Shown: positions 28,546-38,104, counted from the first letter of the stretch. The stretch is DNA of 64,000 nt from Leucobacter zeae (GCF_016758175.1 NZ_QYAB01000001.1:309089-373088), one strand, 5' to 3'. Program-made: numbers and translations. The notes: generated by a model from the sequence alone, not told the origin.

Positions 28546-29390
28546 CCGTGCTCCTCGCACCCCGGCCGCGCACGCGCAGCAGGCGCGGCGGATCCTGGGG
28601 CTTCCGGATCGCCGCCGGGTTCCTGGCGCTGGTCGCGCTCGCCGCGGCCGTCGGCCCGTTCGTCGCGCCGTACGCGCTCGACGAGATCGACTTCGCCGCC
28701 ATCTGGGCCGGCCCGAGCGCTGCGCACCCGCTCGGCACGGACCAGCTCGGGCGCGACCTGTTCTCCCGGATCCTCATCGGAGCCGGCGAGACGCTCGTCG
28801 GCGCGGTGATCCTGCTGGCGCTCGCGACCGTGCTCGGGGTCGCCATCGGCGTGCTCGCCGCGTGGCGCGGCGGGTGGCTGGACGCCGTGCTCGCGCGCAT
28901 CACCGACGTGATGTTCGCGTTCCCCGGCCTGCTCTTCGTCGTGCTCGTGATCGCGGTCTTCGGCAAGGGCAAGTGGACGGCCGTCATCGCGCTCTCGCTC
29001 GCCTACGCCCCCGTGATCGCGAAGTACACGCGCAGCCTCGCCCTCAGCGAGATCGCGCGGCCCTACATCGACGCCTACCGGGCGCAGGGGCTGGGCGGCC
29101 TCACCATCTGCCTGCGCGGCGTGATCCCGAACCTGCTGCCGGCGCTCGTGGGCTATCTCGTCGTGCTCTTCGGGGGCGTGCTCATGAGTCTCGCGACGCT
29201 GAGCTACCTCGGGTTCGGGGCGCAGCCGCCGAGCTCGGAGTGGGGCCTCATGGTGCAGGAGGGCCAGCCGGGCATCGTCCAGGGGCACTTCCTGCCGACA
29301 CTCGTGCCCGGCGCGGCGATCGCGCTCGTCGTGGTCGCGGTGAACATCGTCGGCGTGCGCGTCGCCGACCGGCTGCAGGCGAAGGGATGA
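28542..29390 (+). CDS. Oligopeptide ABC permease (DppC-like)
   Basis: The 282-residue protein has the DppC hallmarks: HPLGTDQLGRDLFSRILIGA after the first helix, and the EAA loop DAYRAQGLGGLTICLRGVIPN. It pairs with the preceding permease. The N-terminus is a short Arg-rich cytoplasmic segment. Start and stop are coupled to both neighbours. Confidence 0.94.
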   Translation: MTVLLAPRPRTRSRRGGSWGFRIAAGFLALVALAAAVGPFVAPYALDEIDFAAIWAGPSAAHPLGTDQLGRDLFSRILIGAGETLVGAVILLALATVLGVAIGVLAAWRGGWLDAVLARITDVMFAFPGLLFVVLVIAVFGKGKWTAVIALSLAYAPVIAKYTRSLALSEIARPYIDAYRAQGLGGLTICLRGVIPNLLPALVGYLVVLFGGVLMSLATLSYLGFGAQPPSSEWGLMVQEGQPGIVQGHFLPTLVPGAAIALVVVAVNIVGVRVADRLQAKG

Positions 29391-29394
29391 CCGC

Positions 29395-30185
29395 ATGCTG
29401 ATGGAGATTCGCGGCCTGAGACTCGCATTCGAGCGCGACGGCGAACCGGTCGAGATCCTGCACGGGGTCGACCTCGACGTCGCCCCGGGGGAACTCGTGG
29501 CGCTCGTCGGCGAGTCGGGATCGGGCAAGTCGACGACCGTGCGCGCCGCCCTGCGGCTCTACGGGGAGGAGGCCGCCCTGGCGGGCAGCATCCGCATCGA
29601 CGGGACCGAGATGGTCGGCGCCTCGTCCGGGACGATCCGCGGGGTCAGGGCGGAGAGCGTCGCGTTCGTCCAGCAGGATCCGCGCGCCGCGCTGAACCCG
29701 GTGCGCAGGATCGGCGATTCGCTCGCCGAGCGCCTGACCCGGGTCCACGGCTGGTCCAGGCGCCGTGCGCTCGAGCGCATCGTCGAGCTGCTGCGATCGG
29801 TGGGCATCTCGCAGCCCGAGCACCGGGTGCGGCAGTACCCGCACGAGCTCTCCGGCGGCATGCTGCAGCGCGTCGTCATCGCCGCGGCGCTGAGCACCGA
29901 TCCGAAGCTGATCCTCGCCGACGAGGCCACCAGTGCGCTGGACGTCACGACGCAGGCCGAGGTGCTCGCCATCTTCCAGCGGCAGATCCGGGAACGGGGG
30001 CTCGGGATGCTCCTCATCACCCACGACCTGCACCTCGCCGCGGCGAGCTGCGACCGGATCTACGTGCTGCGCGAAGGCGAGATCGTCGAGACGCTGGCGC
30101 GGCCCGGGCTCTTCGCCGGCGCCTCCCACCCCTATACGCGGTCGCTCATCGAGACCGCACCCGTGATGAACCGGAGGGCCGACGC

Positions 30186-30189
<4 letters not shown>
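29395..30189 (+). CDS. Oligopeptide ABC ATPase (DppD-like)
   Basis: The 264-residue ATPase contains Walker A GESGSGKST, signature LSGGMLQR, and Walker B LILADEATSALDV with its switch His in LLITHDLHLAA. It powers transport together with the next ATPase. An AAGGGA ribosome site lies seven bases upstream of the ATG at 29395; an ATG two codons later is also possible. It is shorter than typical DppD proteins (about 330), missing the C-terminal oligopeptide extension with its iron-sulphur Cys residues. Confidence 0.93.
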
Positions 30190-31037
<848 letters not shown>

Positions 31038-31043
31038 GCCGCG

Positions 31044-31082
31044 CCGTTACCGTTCCGAGATAAGATCACGGAACGGTAACGG
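31044..31082 (+). terminator. Perfect 14-bp hairpin after the oligopeptide operon
   Basis: CCGTTACCGTTCCG (31044-31057) and its exact complement (31069-31082) are separated by 11 bases, directly after the last ABC gene. No T-tract follows, which is common for actinobacterial intrinsic terminators. An operator role is a less likely alternative. Confidence 0.65.
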
Positions 31083-31166
31083 GTTCCGGTAGGCTGTGAG
31101 CCACCGCGCGGACCCGGATCGATCCCGAACCCATCGGCCCCGCGGGCATCGAGCGAGGGGGCCGGG

Positions 31167-32108
31167 ATGCGTGCAGTGCTGACGGCGGTGCGGGGCGCGC
31201 GGCGCCGGCTCGACCTGCGGTCGGCGACGCTCGCGTGGATCCTCGTCCCCATGCTCCTCGTGACCGCGGGCGCGAACCCGCACTCGGCCGCGGCGAGCGT
31301 GATGCAGGTGCACGGCGCGCTCCGCAATCCCGAGGGCATGGGCATCGTGTCCCACCGCGGCGCCGCAGCGCTCGCCCCCGAGAACACGCTCGCGGCGATG
31401 CGCATCGCGCTCGAGCAGGGCGTGGAGTTCGTGGAGACGGACGTGCACCTCACGGCGGACGGGGTCCCGGTGCTCATGCACGACCCGACGCTCGACCGCA
31501 CGACGAACGGCACGGGGCCGGTGGCCGCCCGCACCTTCGCGGAGGTGCGGGCGCTCGACGCGGGGAGCTGGTTCTCGCGCGAGTACGCGGGCGAACCGGT
31601 GCCGGCGCTCGAGGAGTTCGTCGGCCTGCTCGCGCGCTCCACGACGCGCGCCCTCGTCGAGCTGAAGGGGGAGTGGAGCGACGCCGAGATCGTGCGGGTC
31701 GTCGAGATGCTCCGGCGACGTCACATGGTGCACCGCATCGCGCTGCAGTCGTTCGAACCAGAGACGCTCGAGATGCTGGGGGCGGTGGCGCCGGAGTTCG
31801 CGCGGATCCTGCTCACGCGCGAGTGGGACGACCGCGTCGCCGAACAGGCGAGGGAGATGCGGGTCTCGGCCGTCGGAGCCAGGCCGAAGCTGCTCGATCG
31901 GAGGCCGGAGCTTCTCGCAGAGCTGCAGCGCGTCGGCATCGGGGCCCTCGTCTACACGCTGAACGACGAGCGGCGCTGGGAGCGCGCGGCCGAGAGCGGG
32001 ATCGACCTCGTGGTGACCGACGATCCCGTGCGCTTCGCGGCCTGGCGGGGCGGTGCGTCCGAAGTCACAAACGACATCTTCGGCGCGGGCGTCGGCGGCT
32101 GCTGTTAG
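31167..32108 (+). CDS. Membrane-anchored or secreted glycerophosphodiester phosphodiesterase
   Basis: The 313-residue protein has an Arg-rich N-terminus and one hydrophobic segment (about 22-45) that acts as a signal or anchor. A GDPD TIM barrel follows with SHRG (catalytic His), PENT, the metal ligands in VETDVHLTADGVPVLMHDP (Glu, Asp, His) and the late ALVELKGEW. It should release alcohols from glycerophosphodiesters, salvaging glycerol-3-phosphate from deacylated phospholipids or teichoic acids. It is monocistronic between a hairpin and the next start. It ends with an unusual Gly-Val-Gly-Gly-Cys-Cys tail. Confidence 0.9.
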   Translation: MRAVLTAVRGARRRLDLRSATLAWILVPMLLVTAGANPHSAAASVMQVHGALRNPEGMGIVSHRGAAALAPENTLAAMRIALEQGVEFVETDVHLTADGVPVLMHDPTLDRTTNGTGPVAARTFAEVRALDAGSWFSREYAGEPVPALEEFVGLLARSTTRALVELKGEWSDAEIVRVVEMLRRRHMVHRIALQSFEPETLEMLGAVAPEFARILLTREWDDRVAEQAREMRVSAVGARPKLLDRRPELLAELQRVGIGALVYTLNDERRWERAAESGIDLVVTDDPVRFAAWRGGASEVTNDIFGAGVGGCC

Positions 32109-32216
32109 CGTACGAGCAGTCGTGCGCCGCCGCGCACGATCCGCAGAGACGCGATCCGCAGCTCATGCGGTCCGCAGGACGCACGATCCGCCACACATAC
32201 AGAGGAGCACCCCAGC

Positions 32217-33170
32217 ATGACCGCACGCGCCCGCATCGGATCCTCCGACATCGAGATCGCCCCGCTCGCACTGGGCGGCAACGTCTTCGGCTGGACGGCC
32301 GACCGCGACACCTCGTTCGAGGTGCTCGACGCGTTCGTCGCGGGCGGGGGCGACCTCGTGGACACCGCCGACGGCTATTCGCACTGGGCGCCGGGCAACG
32401 GCGGCGGCGAATCCGAGACGCTCATCGGCGAATGGCTGGCGTCGGGCCGGGACCGGGACGGCGTCGTGATCGCGACGAAGGTGTCGACCCACCCGCAGTT
32501 CGAGGGACTCTCGGCCGCGAACGTCGCGGCGGCCGCCGATGCCTCGCTGCAGCGCCTCGGCACCGACCGGATCGACCTCTACTACGCCCACTTCGACGAC
32601 GCCGAGACGCCGCTCGAGCAGACGGTCGAGGCGTTCTCGGCGCTCGTCGACTCGGGCAAGGTGCGGGCGATCGGCGTCTCGAACTACACGGCCGACCGGG
32701 TCGACGAGTGGTTCCGGATCGCGCGCGACGGCGGCTACCACCTGCCCGTCGCGCTGCAGCCGCACTACAACCTCGTCGAGCGCGAGTACGAGACGAACGG
32801 ACTGCGCGCGTCGGCGGATCGCGAGAACCTCGCCGTCTTCCCCTACTTCTCGCTCGCGAAGGGCTTCCTCGCCGGCAAGTACCGCGACGCCGCCGACACG
32901 ACCGCGGCGGGGGCGAGCCCGCGCGCCGGGCAGGCGGCCGAGTACCTCGGCGAGCGGGGCGCGGGCGTGCTCGCGGCGCTCGACGCGGTCGCCGCCGCCC
33001 ACGGGGTGCCGGTCGCCACGGTGTCCCTCGCGTGGCTGCGGGCGCAGCCGACGATCGCGGCGCCGATCGCGAGCGCGCGCAACACGGAGCAGCTCCCGGC
33101 GCTGCTCGCATCGCTGACGTTCGAGCTCTCGGACGCCGAGGTCGCCGCGCTCTCCGCCGCGTCGGCCTGA
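32217..33170 (+). CDS. Aldo/keto reductase
   Basis: The 317-residue TIM-barrel reductase shows DTADGYSHW (Asp, Tyr), VIATKVST (Lys) and LYYAHFDD (His) as its catalytic tetrad, and a C-terminal NADP site with PIASARNTEQL. It resembles the YajO/Tas-type branch active on aldehydes and methylglyoxal-like carbonyls. A GAGGAG ribosome site precedes the ATG. The short upstream gap contains three GATCCGC direct repeats. It is the third aldo/keto reductase in the window, after those at 7800 and 8972. Confidence 0.92.
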   Translation: MTARARIGSSDIEIAPLALGGNVFGWTADRDTSFEVLDAFVAGGGDLVDTADGYSHWAPGNGGGESETLIGEWLASGRDRDGVVIATKVSTHPQFEGLSAANVAAAADASLQRLGTDRIDLYYAHFDDAETPLEQTVEAFSALVDSGKVRAIGVSNYTADRVDEWFRIARDGGYHLPVALQPHYNLVEREYETNGLRASADRENLAVFPYFSLAKGFLAGKYRDAADTTAAGASPRAGQAAEYLGERGAGVLAALDAVAAAHGVPVATVSLAWLRAQPTIAAPIASARNTEQLPALLASLTFELSDAEVAALSAASA

Positions 33171-33562
33171 TCCTGGGCCGGCTCCGCCGGCGTCGGCCAT
33201 GGGTGTTGCGGTCCGGCCGTTGCGGTCTGGGCAGTGCCGGCCTGGTCGCTACGGTCTGAGTGGTTGCGGTCCGGCCGAGGCGGTCCGGCCGGTCCGAGAC
33301 GGTCCGTCCCGTGTCCGCTCGGCTCGTGCCCTCGCGACACGGGCCTTCGCGACACGGTGCCGCTCGAAACGGTGCCGCTCGAAACGGTGCCGCTCGGAAC
33401 GGGCCGGCTCGGCCGGCTTCGGTGCGAACCTGACCGGACCGACCCGCGTTCGCCTGGTTCGGGTCGGTCGGATCCGCCGTCCGTCCGGCCCACGGTGCGA
33501 CGGGGCGCCCGTGATCCGACGCTCCGGTGCTCGGGTCGGCCGCGCGCTGGGAGAATGGTCGA
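33171..33562. other. Intergenic region with 15-bp tandem repeats
   Basis: No gene is supported. The first 130 bases are degenerate GGTCCGG/GTTGCGG words. From 33350 to about 33410 a 15-bp unit, CGCTCGAAACGGTGC, is repeated roughly four times with small changes. The last 50 bases hold the GAGAAT -10 element (33551-33556) of the TrmH gene. Confidence 0.65.
33350..33410. repeat. 15-bp minisatellite, about four units
   Basis: Units of CGCTCGAAACGGTGC run head to tail: two exact copies flanked by GACACGG and GGAACGG variants. They lie in non-coding DNA upstream of the TrmH methyltransferase gene. Confidence 0.8.
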
Positions 33563-34285
33563 GTGAGCGCACCCCTCGATCCCGAACGCAACGATCCCGA
33601 GCCGGAGCCGATCGCTGCGTCCGCCGCAGCTGAGCCCGCCGCCCTGACCGACGCGCCGGGGGCCGGGGTCGGGCCGTGGCCCGGTGGCCCGGACGCCTGG
33701 CCGACCGGGAGCGACGCGGACCGCTACGATCCCGAGCTGCTCGAGCACGGGGACACCCGCAACGTGGTCGACCGCTACCGGTACTGGCGCATGGACGCGA
33801 TCGTCGCGGACCTCGACGAGCACCGGCATCCGTTCCACGTGGCGATCGAGAACTGGCAGCACGACATGAACATCGGCTCGATCGTGCGCAGTGCGAACGC
33901 CTTCGCGGCGGACACCGTGCACATCGTCGGGCGCCGCCGCTGGAACAAGCGCGGCGCCATGGTCACCGACCGGTACCAGCACGTCGAGCATCGCGAGGAC
34001 GTCGCGGCCCTCGTGGCGTGGGCGCGCGCCGAGGGGATTCCGATCGTGGCGATCGACAACGTACCCGGGTGCGTGCCCATGGAGACTTTCGCCTGGCCCG
34101 AGCGCTGCGTGATGCTCTTCGGGCAGGAAGGGCCGGGTCTCTCTCCCGAGGCGATCGCGGCGGCCGAAGCCGTCGTCGAGATCACGCAGTACGGGTCGAC
34201 CCGGTCGATCAACGCCTCGGCAGCCGCCGCGGTGTCGATGCACTCGTGGGTGATGCAGCACTCGCGGCTGCGCCCGCGCTCCTGA
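33563..34285 (+). CDS. TrmH/SpoU-family RNA methyltransferase
   Basis: The 240-residue protein has an acidic, Pro/Ala-rich N-terminal extension of about 60 residues, then the SPOUT trefoil-knot domain. Motif 1 is NIGSIVRSANAFAAD with the catalytic Arg, motif 2 LFGQEGPGLS and motif 3 STRSINASAAAAVSM. It should 2'-O-methylate a tRNA or rRNA nucleotide using S-adenosylmethionine. The GTG at 33563 follows a GAGAAT box by six bases (leaderless geometry). The target nucleotide cannot be assigned from sequence. Confidence 0.9.
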   Translation: MSAPLDPERNDPEPEPIAASAAAEPAALTDAPGAGVGPWPGGPDAWPTGSDADRYDPELLEHGDTRNVVDRYRYWRMDAIVADLDEHRHPFHVAIENWQHDMNIGSIVRSANAFAADTVHIVGRRRWNKRGAMVTDRYQHVEHREDVAALVAWARAEGIPIVAIDNVPGCVPMETFAWPERCVMLFGQEGPGLSPEAIAAAEAVVEITQYGSTRSINASAAAAVSMHSWVMQHSRLRPRS

Positions 34286-34621
34286 GCGCGATCCGCGACG
34301 CCGGCCCGTTTCGCGCGCCCGCCACGCATTGCTCTGCCCTCGTGCGCGTCTCTCGCGCATTGCTTTGCCTTCGTGCGCCCGTCACGCATTGCTCCGCCTT
34401 CTCGCTTCACGCATTGCTCCGCTCCCTCGCGCGCCGCACGCATCCCTCCGCACCGCTGCCCAGCGAATCCGGGTCACTTTGGGGGTGTGTTTCGGCAGAA
34501 CACGCCCCCGAAGTGACCCCGATTCGCGCGGTGCCGGCGATACGGCGTCGGCGATACGGCGGCAGCGCGAGCGGTGCGACGGTACGAGGGAGCGGCGACG
34601 GCGCGGGACTATGCTGAGGCC
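34286..34621. other. Intergenic region with degenerate 16-bp repeats and a palindromic element
   Basis: From 34316 to about 34450 the phrase CACGCATTGCTCCGCC recurs about five times with substitutions, with CTCGCGCG between copies. This is followed by the palindromic element at 34463-34527 and then by the promoter of the small lipoprotein gene. I see no coding capacity. Confidence 0.6.
34463..34527. repeat. Palindromic element, family A copy 1
   Basis: Arms 34463-34489 and 34501-34527 pair at 24 of 27 positions around an 11-base loop. The arm core GGGTCACTTTGGGGG is shared with copies at 35112 and 37984. Confidence 0.85.
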
Positions 34622-35083
34622 ATGAGGCGGCTTCTTGTTCCCGGTGTCTTACTGCTGACGTGCGCGCTCGCGGGGTGCGGTGCTGCGGGGCGGCCCGACC
34701 CTGCGGCGAGTGCGGCCCAGGATCGGCTCATCGAGTCCGTGAACGCCGCGATCGAGGAGCTGCCGGGCTACCAAGGCGCGATGGCCGGTACCGGGGCGGA
34801 TGGCGCTTCGGACGAGCCCGTGGCGATGGGCGCGCTGGGGATCGACAGCGCGGTGGGCGCGGTCTCCGTCCAGGCGATCTGCGAGGACACGTCCGGCGCG
34901 GAACGCACCGCGACGGTGCGCATCAACGACGGCGAGCCCGTTGAGCTGCCCTGCGTGCCGAATGGCGGGCTCCAGTCGGTCGCCTCAGGGATCGCCCCCG
35001 AAGGCGACGAGGTTCGGGTCGTCTTCGAGGGGCTTCCCGGAACGGCGGCCTGGGGATTCGGCGTCGTCGCGGACGACGAATAG
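34622..35083 (+). CDS. Small uncharacterised lipoprotein
   Basis: The 153-residue protein has a signal peptide (MRRLLVPGVLLL) with lipobox CALAGC at residues 13-18. The mature part is acidic and beta-rich with two Cys (QAICEDTS and LPCVPNG) that could form a disulphide. No family is recognised. The ATG is chosen because a TATGCT -10 box (34610-34615) ends six bases upstream. Palindromic elements of one family flank the gene on both sides (34463-34527 and 35112-35172). Confidence 0.8.
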   Translation: MRRLLVPGVLLLTCALAGCGAAGRPDPAASAAQDRLIESVNAAIEELPGYQGAMAGTGADGASDEPVAMGALGIDSAVGAVSVQAICEDTSGAERTATVRINDGEPVELPCVPNGGLQSVASGIAPEGDEVRVVFEGLPGTAAWGFGVVADDE

Positions 35084-35111
35084 GCGCGCGCCCGCAAACT
35101 CGGCCCTCCGC

Positions 35112-35172
35112 GAATCCGGGTCACTTCGGGGGAGTGTTTCGGCTGAACACGCCCCCGAAGTGACCCGGATTC
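35112..35172. repeat. Palindromic element, family A copy 2
   Basis: Arms 35112-35138 and 35146-35172 pair at 26 of 27 positions around a 7-base loop, the best preserved copy of the family. It lies between the convergent ends of the lipoprotein and oxidase genes. Confidence 0.9.
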
Positions 35173-35178
35173 ATACTC

Positions 35179-35231
35179 ACGCAGCCGCAGCCGCAGCCGC
35201 AGCCGCAGCCGCAGCCGCAGCCGCAGCCGCA
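35179..35231. repeat. Hexamer array (GCAGCC)n
   Basis: About eight uninterrupted copies of GCAGCC lie just past the stop codon of the oxidase gene. In-frame translation would be Ala-rich, but no gene uses it. Confidence 0.85.
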
Positions 35232-35239
35232 AGCGACCG

Positions 35240-36421
35240 CTAGTGCCCGCCGCCGGTGTAGGCGCCCGTGACCGCGAGGCGCTCGAGGTGCGCGGGCAGC
35301 GCGAAGCGCGGATCCACGCCCGCCTCGTCGGGGGTCGCGCCCGTCGCGAGCGCCGAAGCCCACTCGCCGAGCCGCGGCGAGAATTTGAACCCGTGCCCCG
35401 AGAGGCCGGTGACGGTGACGACGCGGCCGCTCGCGCTCGTGTCGACCACGGGCAGACGGTCCGGCGTGTAGGCGCAGTGGTGCACGCTCTCGCGCACGGG
35501 CTCGGGGTTCACGTCGACGAAGAGCTCGGCGGCGCGCTGCCCGATCCGGATCAACTCCTCGCGGGTGTGCGCCCGCGGCACCTCCGACACGTCGCGGAAC
35601 ACGGGCCACTCGGGGTTCGTGCACGCCTTGAACGCGTAGCCGTCGAAGCTCGGCGCGCCGAAGAAGTGGACGGCCCCGGCGTCGCGCAGGAAGACCGGGA
35701 AGCGATCCGGCGCGAAGAGCTCGGGCCGCCGCGGCATGAACCAGGTGAGCCCGAGCACCTGCAGGCGGAGCAGACGGTGCAGGTCGGGGGAGAGGCGGGT
35801 CGACCAGGATCCCGAGGCGACGATCACGGTCCGCGCCAGCCAGGATCCCTGCGTCGTGCGCACGACGACGCCGTTCGCCCGCTCCTCCACGTCGATGACG
35901 GCCGTGTTGAAGAACAGTCTCGCGCCGTTGGCCTCCGCGAGGTCGAGCGCGCTCATCACCGCGACCTCGGGGCGCAGCCCGCCGCCGTGCGCATCGAGCA
36001 GCCCGACGTCGCCGTCGTGCACGCGGTGCTGCGGGAACTCCGCGCGCAGCTCCGCGGTGTCGAGCAGGCGGTGCTCGAGGTCGAAGTCGCGCACCGTGCC
36101 GAGCGCCGTCTCGAAGTCGGGGAACCCCTCGGGGGCGATGCTGAGCGCACCCACCTCCGAGTAGATCGCGCGCCCCGATTCCCGCTCGAGCTCGCGCCAC
36201 AGCTCGCGCGAGCGCCGGATCATCGGCACGTACGTACCGCCCTCGTGCACCGCGGTGCGGAAGACGCGCGATTCGCCGGCGTACGATCCGTGCGCGTGCA
36301 CGCGCCCGTACTGCTCGATGCCGACGACGTCGACGCCATCGCGCTTGCTCAGCTGCCAGAGCGCCATCGATCCGACGCTTCCGGCGCCGATGACGAGCAC
36401 GTCGGTCTGCTGCAGGTCCAT
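35240..36421 (-). CDS. solA: FAD-dependent N-methyl amino acid oxidase (SolA/MSOX-like)
   Basis: The 393-residue flavoprotein starts with the dinucleotide-binding motif VLVIGAGSVGSMA and has the MSOX-type GSYAGESRVFRTAVHEG with a conserved Arg. It ends with GLSGHGFKFSPRLGE near the FAD site, where the covalent Cys neighbourhood appears as FKACTNPEWPVF. It should oxidatively demethylate or deaminate a secondary amine (sarcosine, N-methyltryptophan or similar), giving H2O2. It is the second gene of a leftward operon, 44 bases after the ornithine-cyclodeaminase-like gene, and falls under the TetR-type operator at 37749. Confidence 0.85.
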   Translation of the reverse strand: MDLQQTDVLVIGAGSVGSMALWQLSKRDGVDVVGIEQYGRVHAHGSYAGESRVFRTAVHEGGTYVPMIRRSRELWRELERESGRAIYSEVGALSIAPEGFPDFETALGTVRDFDLEHRLLDTAELRAEFPQHRVHDGDVGLLDAHGGGLRPEVAVMSALDLAEANGARLFFNTAVIDVEERANGVVVRTTQGSWLARTVIVASGSWSTRLSPDLHRLLRLQVLGLTWFMPRRPELFAPDRFPVFLRDAGAVHFFGAPSFDGYAFKACTNPEWPVFRDVSEVPRAHTREELIRIGQRAAELFVDVNPEPVRESVHHCAYTPDRLPVVDTSASGRVVTVTGLSGHGFKFSPRLGEWASALATGATPDEAGVDPRFALPAHLERLAVTGAYTGGGH

Positions 36422-36465
36422 GTTTCTCACTTTCTCAACGGATTCGGGCCGGGGCGGCAGCCGGC

Positions 36466-37710
36466 TCAGGCGAGGGCCGGGGTCTCCCAGAGGTTCAGCT
36501 TCGTGCCGATCCCGTCGCGCACGGCGTTGCGGTACACGTGCGTCGCCCAGGCGACGTCCTCGACCGGCATGCCGCCGACGGAGTAGACGAACACCTCGTC
36601 GTTGTTCGTGCGGCCCGGCGTATCGCCCTCGATGATCTCGCCGAGATCCTCGAACTGCTCGGGGCGCATGCGGCCGTCGCGCACGCGGTCGACGAGCTCC
36701 ATGCCCCAGATGCCGACGACTTCGTGCGCCGCGCCGGGGATCTCGGAGGCCCATGCCTCGTAGATGCTGCGCGCGTCGGCGACGTGCCTGGCGCGCCGCA
36801 CGAGGCCCTCCTCGAGTGCGAGGTGCGCGGAGCAGAGGATGAGCGCGCCCGGCTTCACCCAGGCGTCGGCGACGTAGGGGTAGTGCTCGGATCCCGATGG
36901 GCTCGGGATCGCGATGCTCACGATGTCGGCGCCCTCGACCGCACCCTGCAGCGAGTCGACGCGCTCGATCGTCCTGAGCTGCGGGAACCGCTCCTGAGCC
37001 CAGGCCGCGAAGCCCTCGATGCCCGCGGCGCTGCGCCCGAACACCTTGATCGTGTCGATGCCCGGGCGCACCGCGATGAGCGCCTCGAGCGACGTGCGGT
37101 TCATGGGGCCGGGGCCCGCGATCCCGACCACCCGTGCGTCCTCGCGGGCGAGGTGCCGCGCGCCCACGCCGGGGATCGCGCCGGTACGGTACGCGCTCAG
37201 CAGGTTCGCCGACATGTGGGCGAGGGGCGCGCCCGTGTCCTTGTCGTTGAGGGTGAACATGAGGATCGACCGGGGGAGCCCGAGCTTGCGGTTCTCGACG
37301 TTGGATCCGTACCACTTGCAGCCGGCGGTCTGGAAGGATCCGCCGAGATAGGCGGGCATCGCCATGAACCGGCGGTCGGGCCCGTCGAGCGGCATGCCGG
37401 CGAAGGGCGACTCCTGCGGGAAGTAGATCTGCGCGCCGTGCAGGTCGTTCTCGACGCCGGCCATGCGGTAGTCGCCGCGCTTGAACTCGACGAGCATCTC
37501 GCTCATGGTGTCGACGCAGGCCGCCATGTCGGTCACTCCCGCGCGGATCATGTCCTGCTCGTTGAGGTAGAGGAAGTCGATGCGGGTGTCGGGCGTCGCG
37601 GGGGCCGGGGCCGCTTCCGAGGCCGGCGGCGGCGTTGCTGGTGCAGGTGTTGGATCTGCGGGGGCTGCGGGTGCGGCTGGAGCAGAATCGATGGTCGCGG
37701 GGTTCGGCAC
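36466..37710 (-). CDS. Ornithine cyclodeaminase-family protein, tyramine oxidase subunit B-like
   Basis: The 414-residue protein has an Ala/Pro-rich N-terminal extension of about 40 residues, then the OCD/mu-crystallin fold: SANLLSAYRTGAIPGVGARHL with the substrate Arg, and a Rossmann segment VVGIAGPGPMNR. Its long C-terminal region (DVAWATHVYRNAVRDGIGTK) matches what I recall of proteins annotated tyramine oxidase subunit B. It likely acts in amine catabolism with the adjacent oxidase, as an NAD(P)-binding imine reductase or deaminase. The GTG start is preceded by AAGGGA. The promoter has TTGACT and TACGCT boxes 17 bases apart, with a perfect operator in the spacer. Confidence 0.75.
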   Translation of the reverse strand: MPNPATIDSAPAAPAAPADPTPAPATPPPASEAAPAPATPDTRIDFLYLNEQDMIRAGVTDMAACVDTMSEMLVEFKRGDYRMAGVENDLHGAQIYFPQESPFAGMPLDGPDRRFMAMPAYLGGSFQTAGCKWYGSNVENRKLGLPRSILMFTLNDKDTGAPLAHMSANLLSAYRTGAIPGVGARHLAREDARVVGIAGPGPMNRTSLEALIAVRPGIDTIKVFGRSAAGIEGFAAWAQERFPQLRTIERVDSLQGAVEGADIVSIAIPSPSGSEHYPYVADAWVKPGALILCSAHLALEEGLVRRARHVADARSIYEAWASEIPGAAHEVVGIWGMELVDRVRDGRMRPEQFEDLGEIIEGDTPGRTNNDEVFVYSVGGMPVEDVAWATHVYRNAVRDGIGTKLNLWETPALA

Positions 37711-37740
37711 GTCGTCGTGTCCCTTCGGTCGGGTGCACTC

Positions 37741-37769
37741 AGCGTAGAACTATCCATTTGGATAGTCAA
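37741..37769 (-). promoter_or_regulatory. Promoter with operator in the spacer, amine-oxidation operon
   Basis: On the minus strand TTGACT (37769-37764) and TACGCT (37746-37741) are separated by exactly 17 bases. The spacer region contains the perfect 18-bp inverted repeat ACTATCC-AAAT-GGATAGT (37766-37749). A repressor bound here would exclude RNA polymerase. The TetR gene at 38105-38638 is the obvious candidate. Confidence 0.88.
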
Positions 37770-37771
37770 GC

Positions 37772-37934
37772 CCGTGCTCAGGTCCGTGCTCGTGTCCGTG
37801 TTCGTGTCCGTGCGTGTGTCCGTGCGTGTGCTCGTGCGCGTGGGTTCCCGCTCGTGCCCGTGCCCGCCGCGTTCGTGCTCATGCTCGTGTCCGTGTCCGT
37901 GTCCGTGTCCGTGCCCGTGTCCGTGCGTGTGCTC
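37772..37934. repeat. Degenerate GTGTCC/GTGCTC hexamer array
   Basis: More than twenty near-copies of CGTGTC/CGTGCT/CGTGCC occur over 160 bases between the operon promoter and the TetR gene. No ribosome site or plausible start indicates coding. The array reads as an alternating purine-pyrimidine-rich tract. Confidence 0.8.
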
Positions 37935-37983
37935 CTGCGCCCGAGCGCGCCCCGCATTGCCCGCCCCTCACGTCGCCTCTCGA

Positions 37984-38044
37984 GGATCCGGGTCACTTTG
38001 GGGGTGTGTTGAGCGCAGACACGCCCCCAAAGTGACCCGGATTC
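37984..38044. repeat. Palindromic element, family A copy 3
   Basis: Arms 37984-38009 and 38019-38044 pair at 24 of 26 positions around a 9-base loop. It lies 60 bases beyond the stop codon of the TetR gene. Confidence 0.88.
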
Positions 38045-38104
38045 GGGAACGCGCGGGATTCGGGCAGGCGCGGGATCGGGGATCGCGGAATCGGCGCAGC
38101 GCGC

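Noticed and set aside
34763..35260. Ala-rich open frames through the GCAGCC array
   Set aside because: They exist only because a hexamer repeat cannot contain stops; there is no ribosome site, -10 element or homology.
37749..37766. The 18-bp dyad as a transcription terminator
   Set aside because: It lies between the -35 and -10 elements of a well-formed promoter and has AT-rich symmetric halves, so an operator is the better reading.
37773..38035. Cys/Val/Arg-rich open frames through the GTGTCC array
   Set aside because: Repeat-generated frames with GTG codons everywhere and no supported start.
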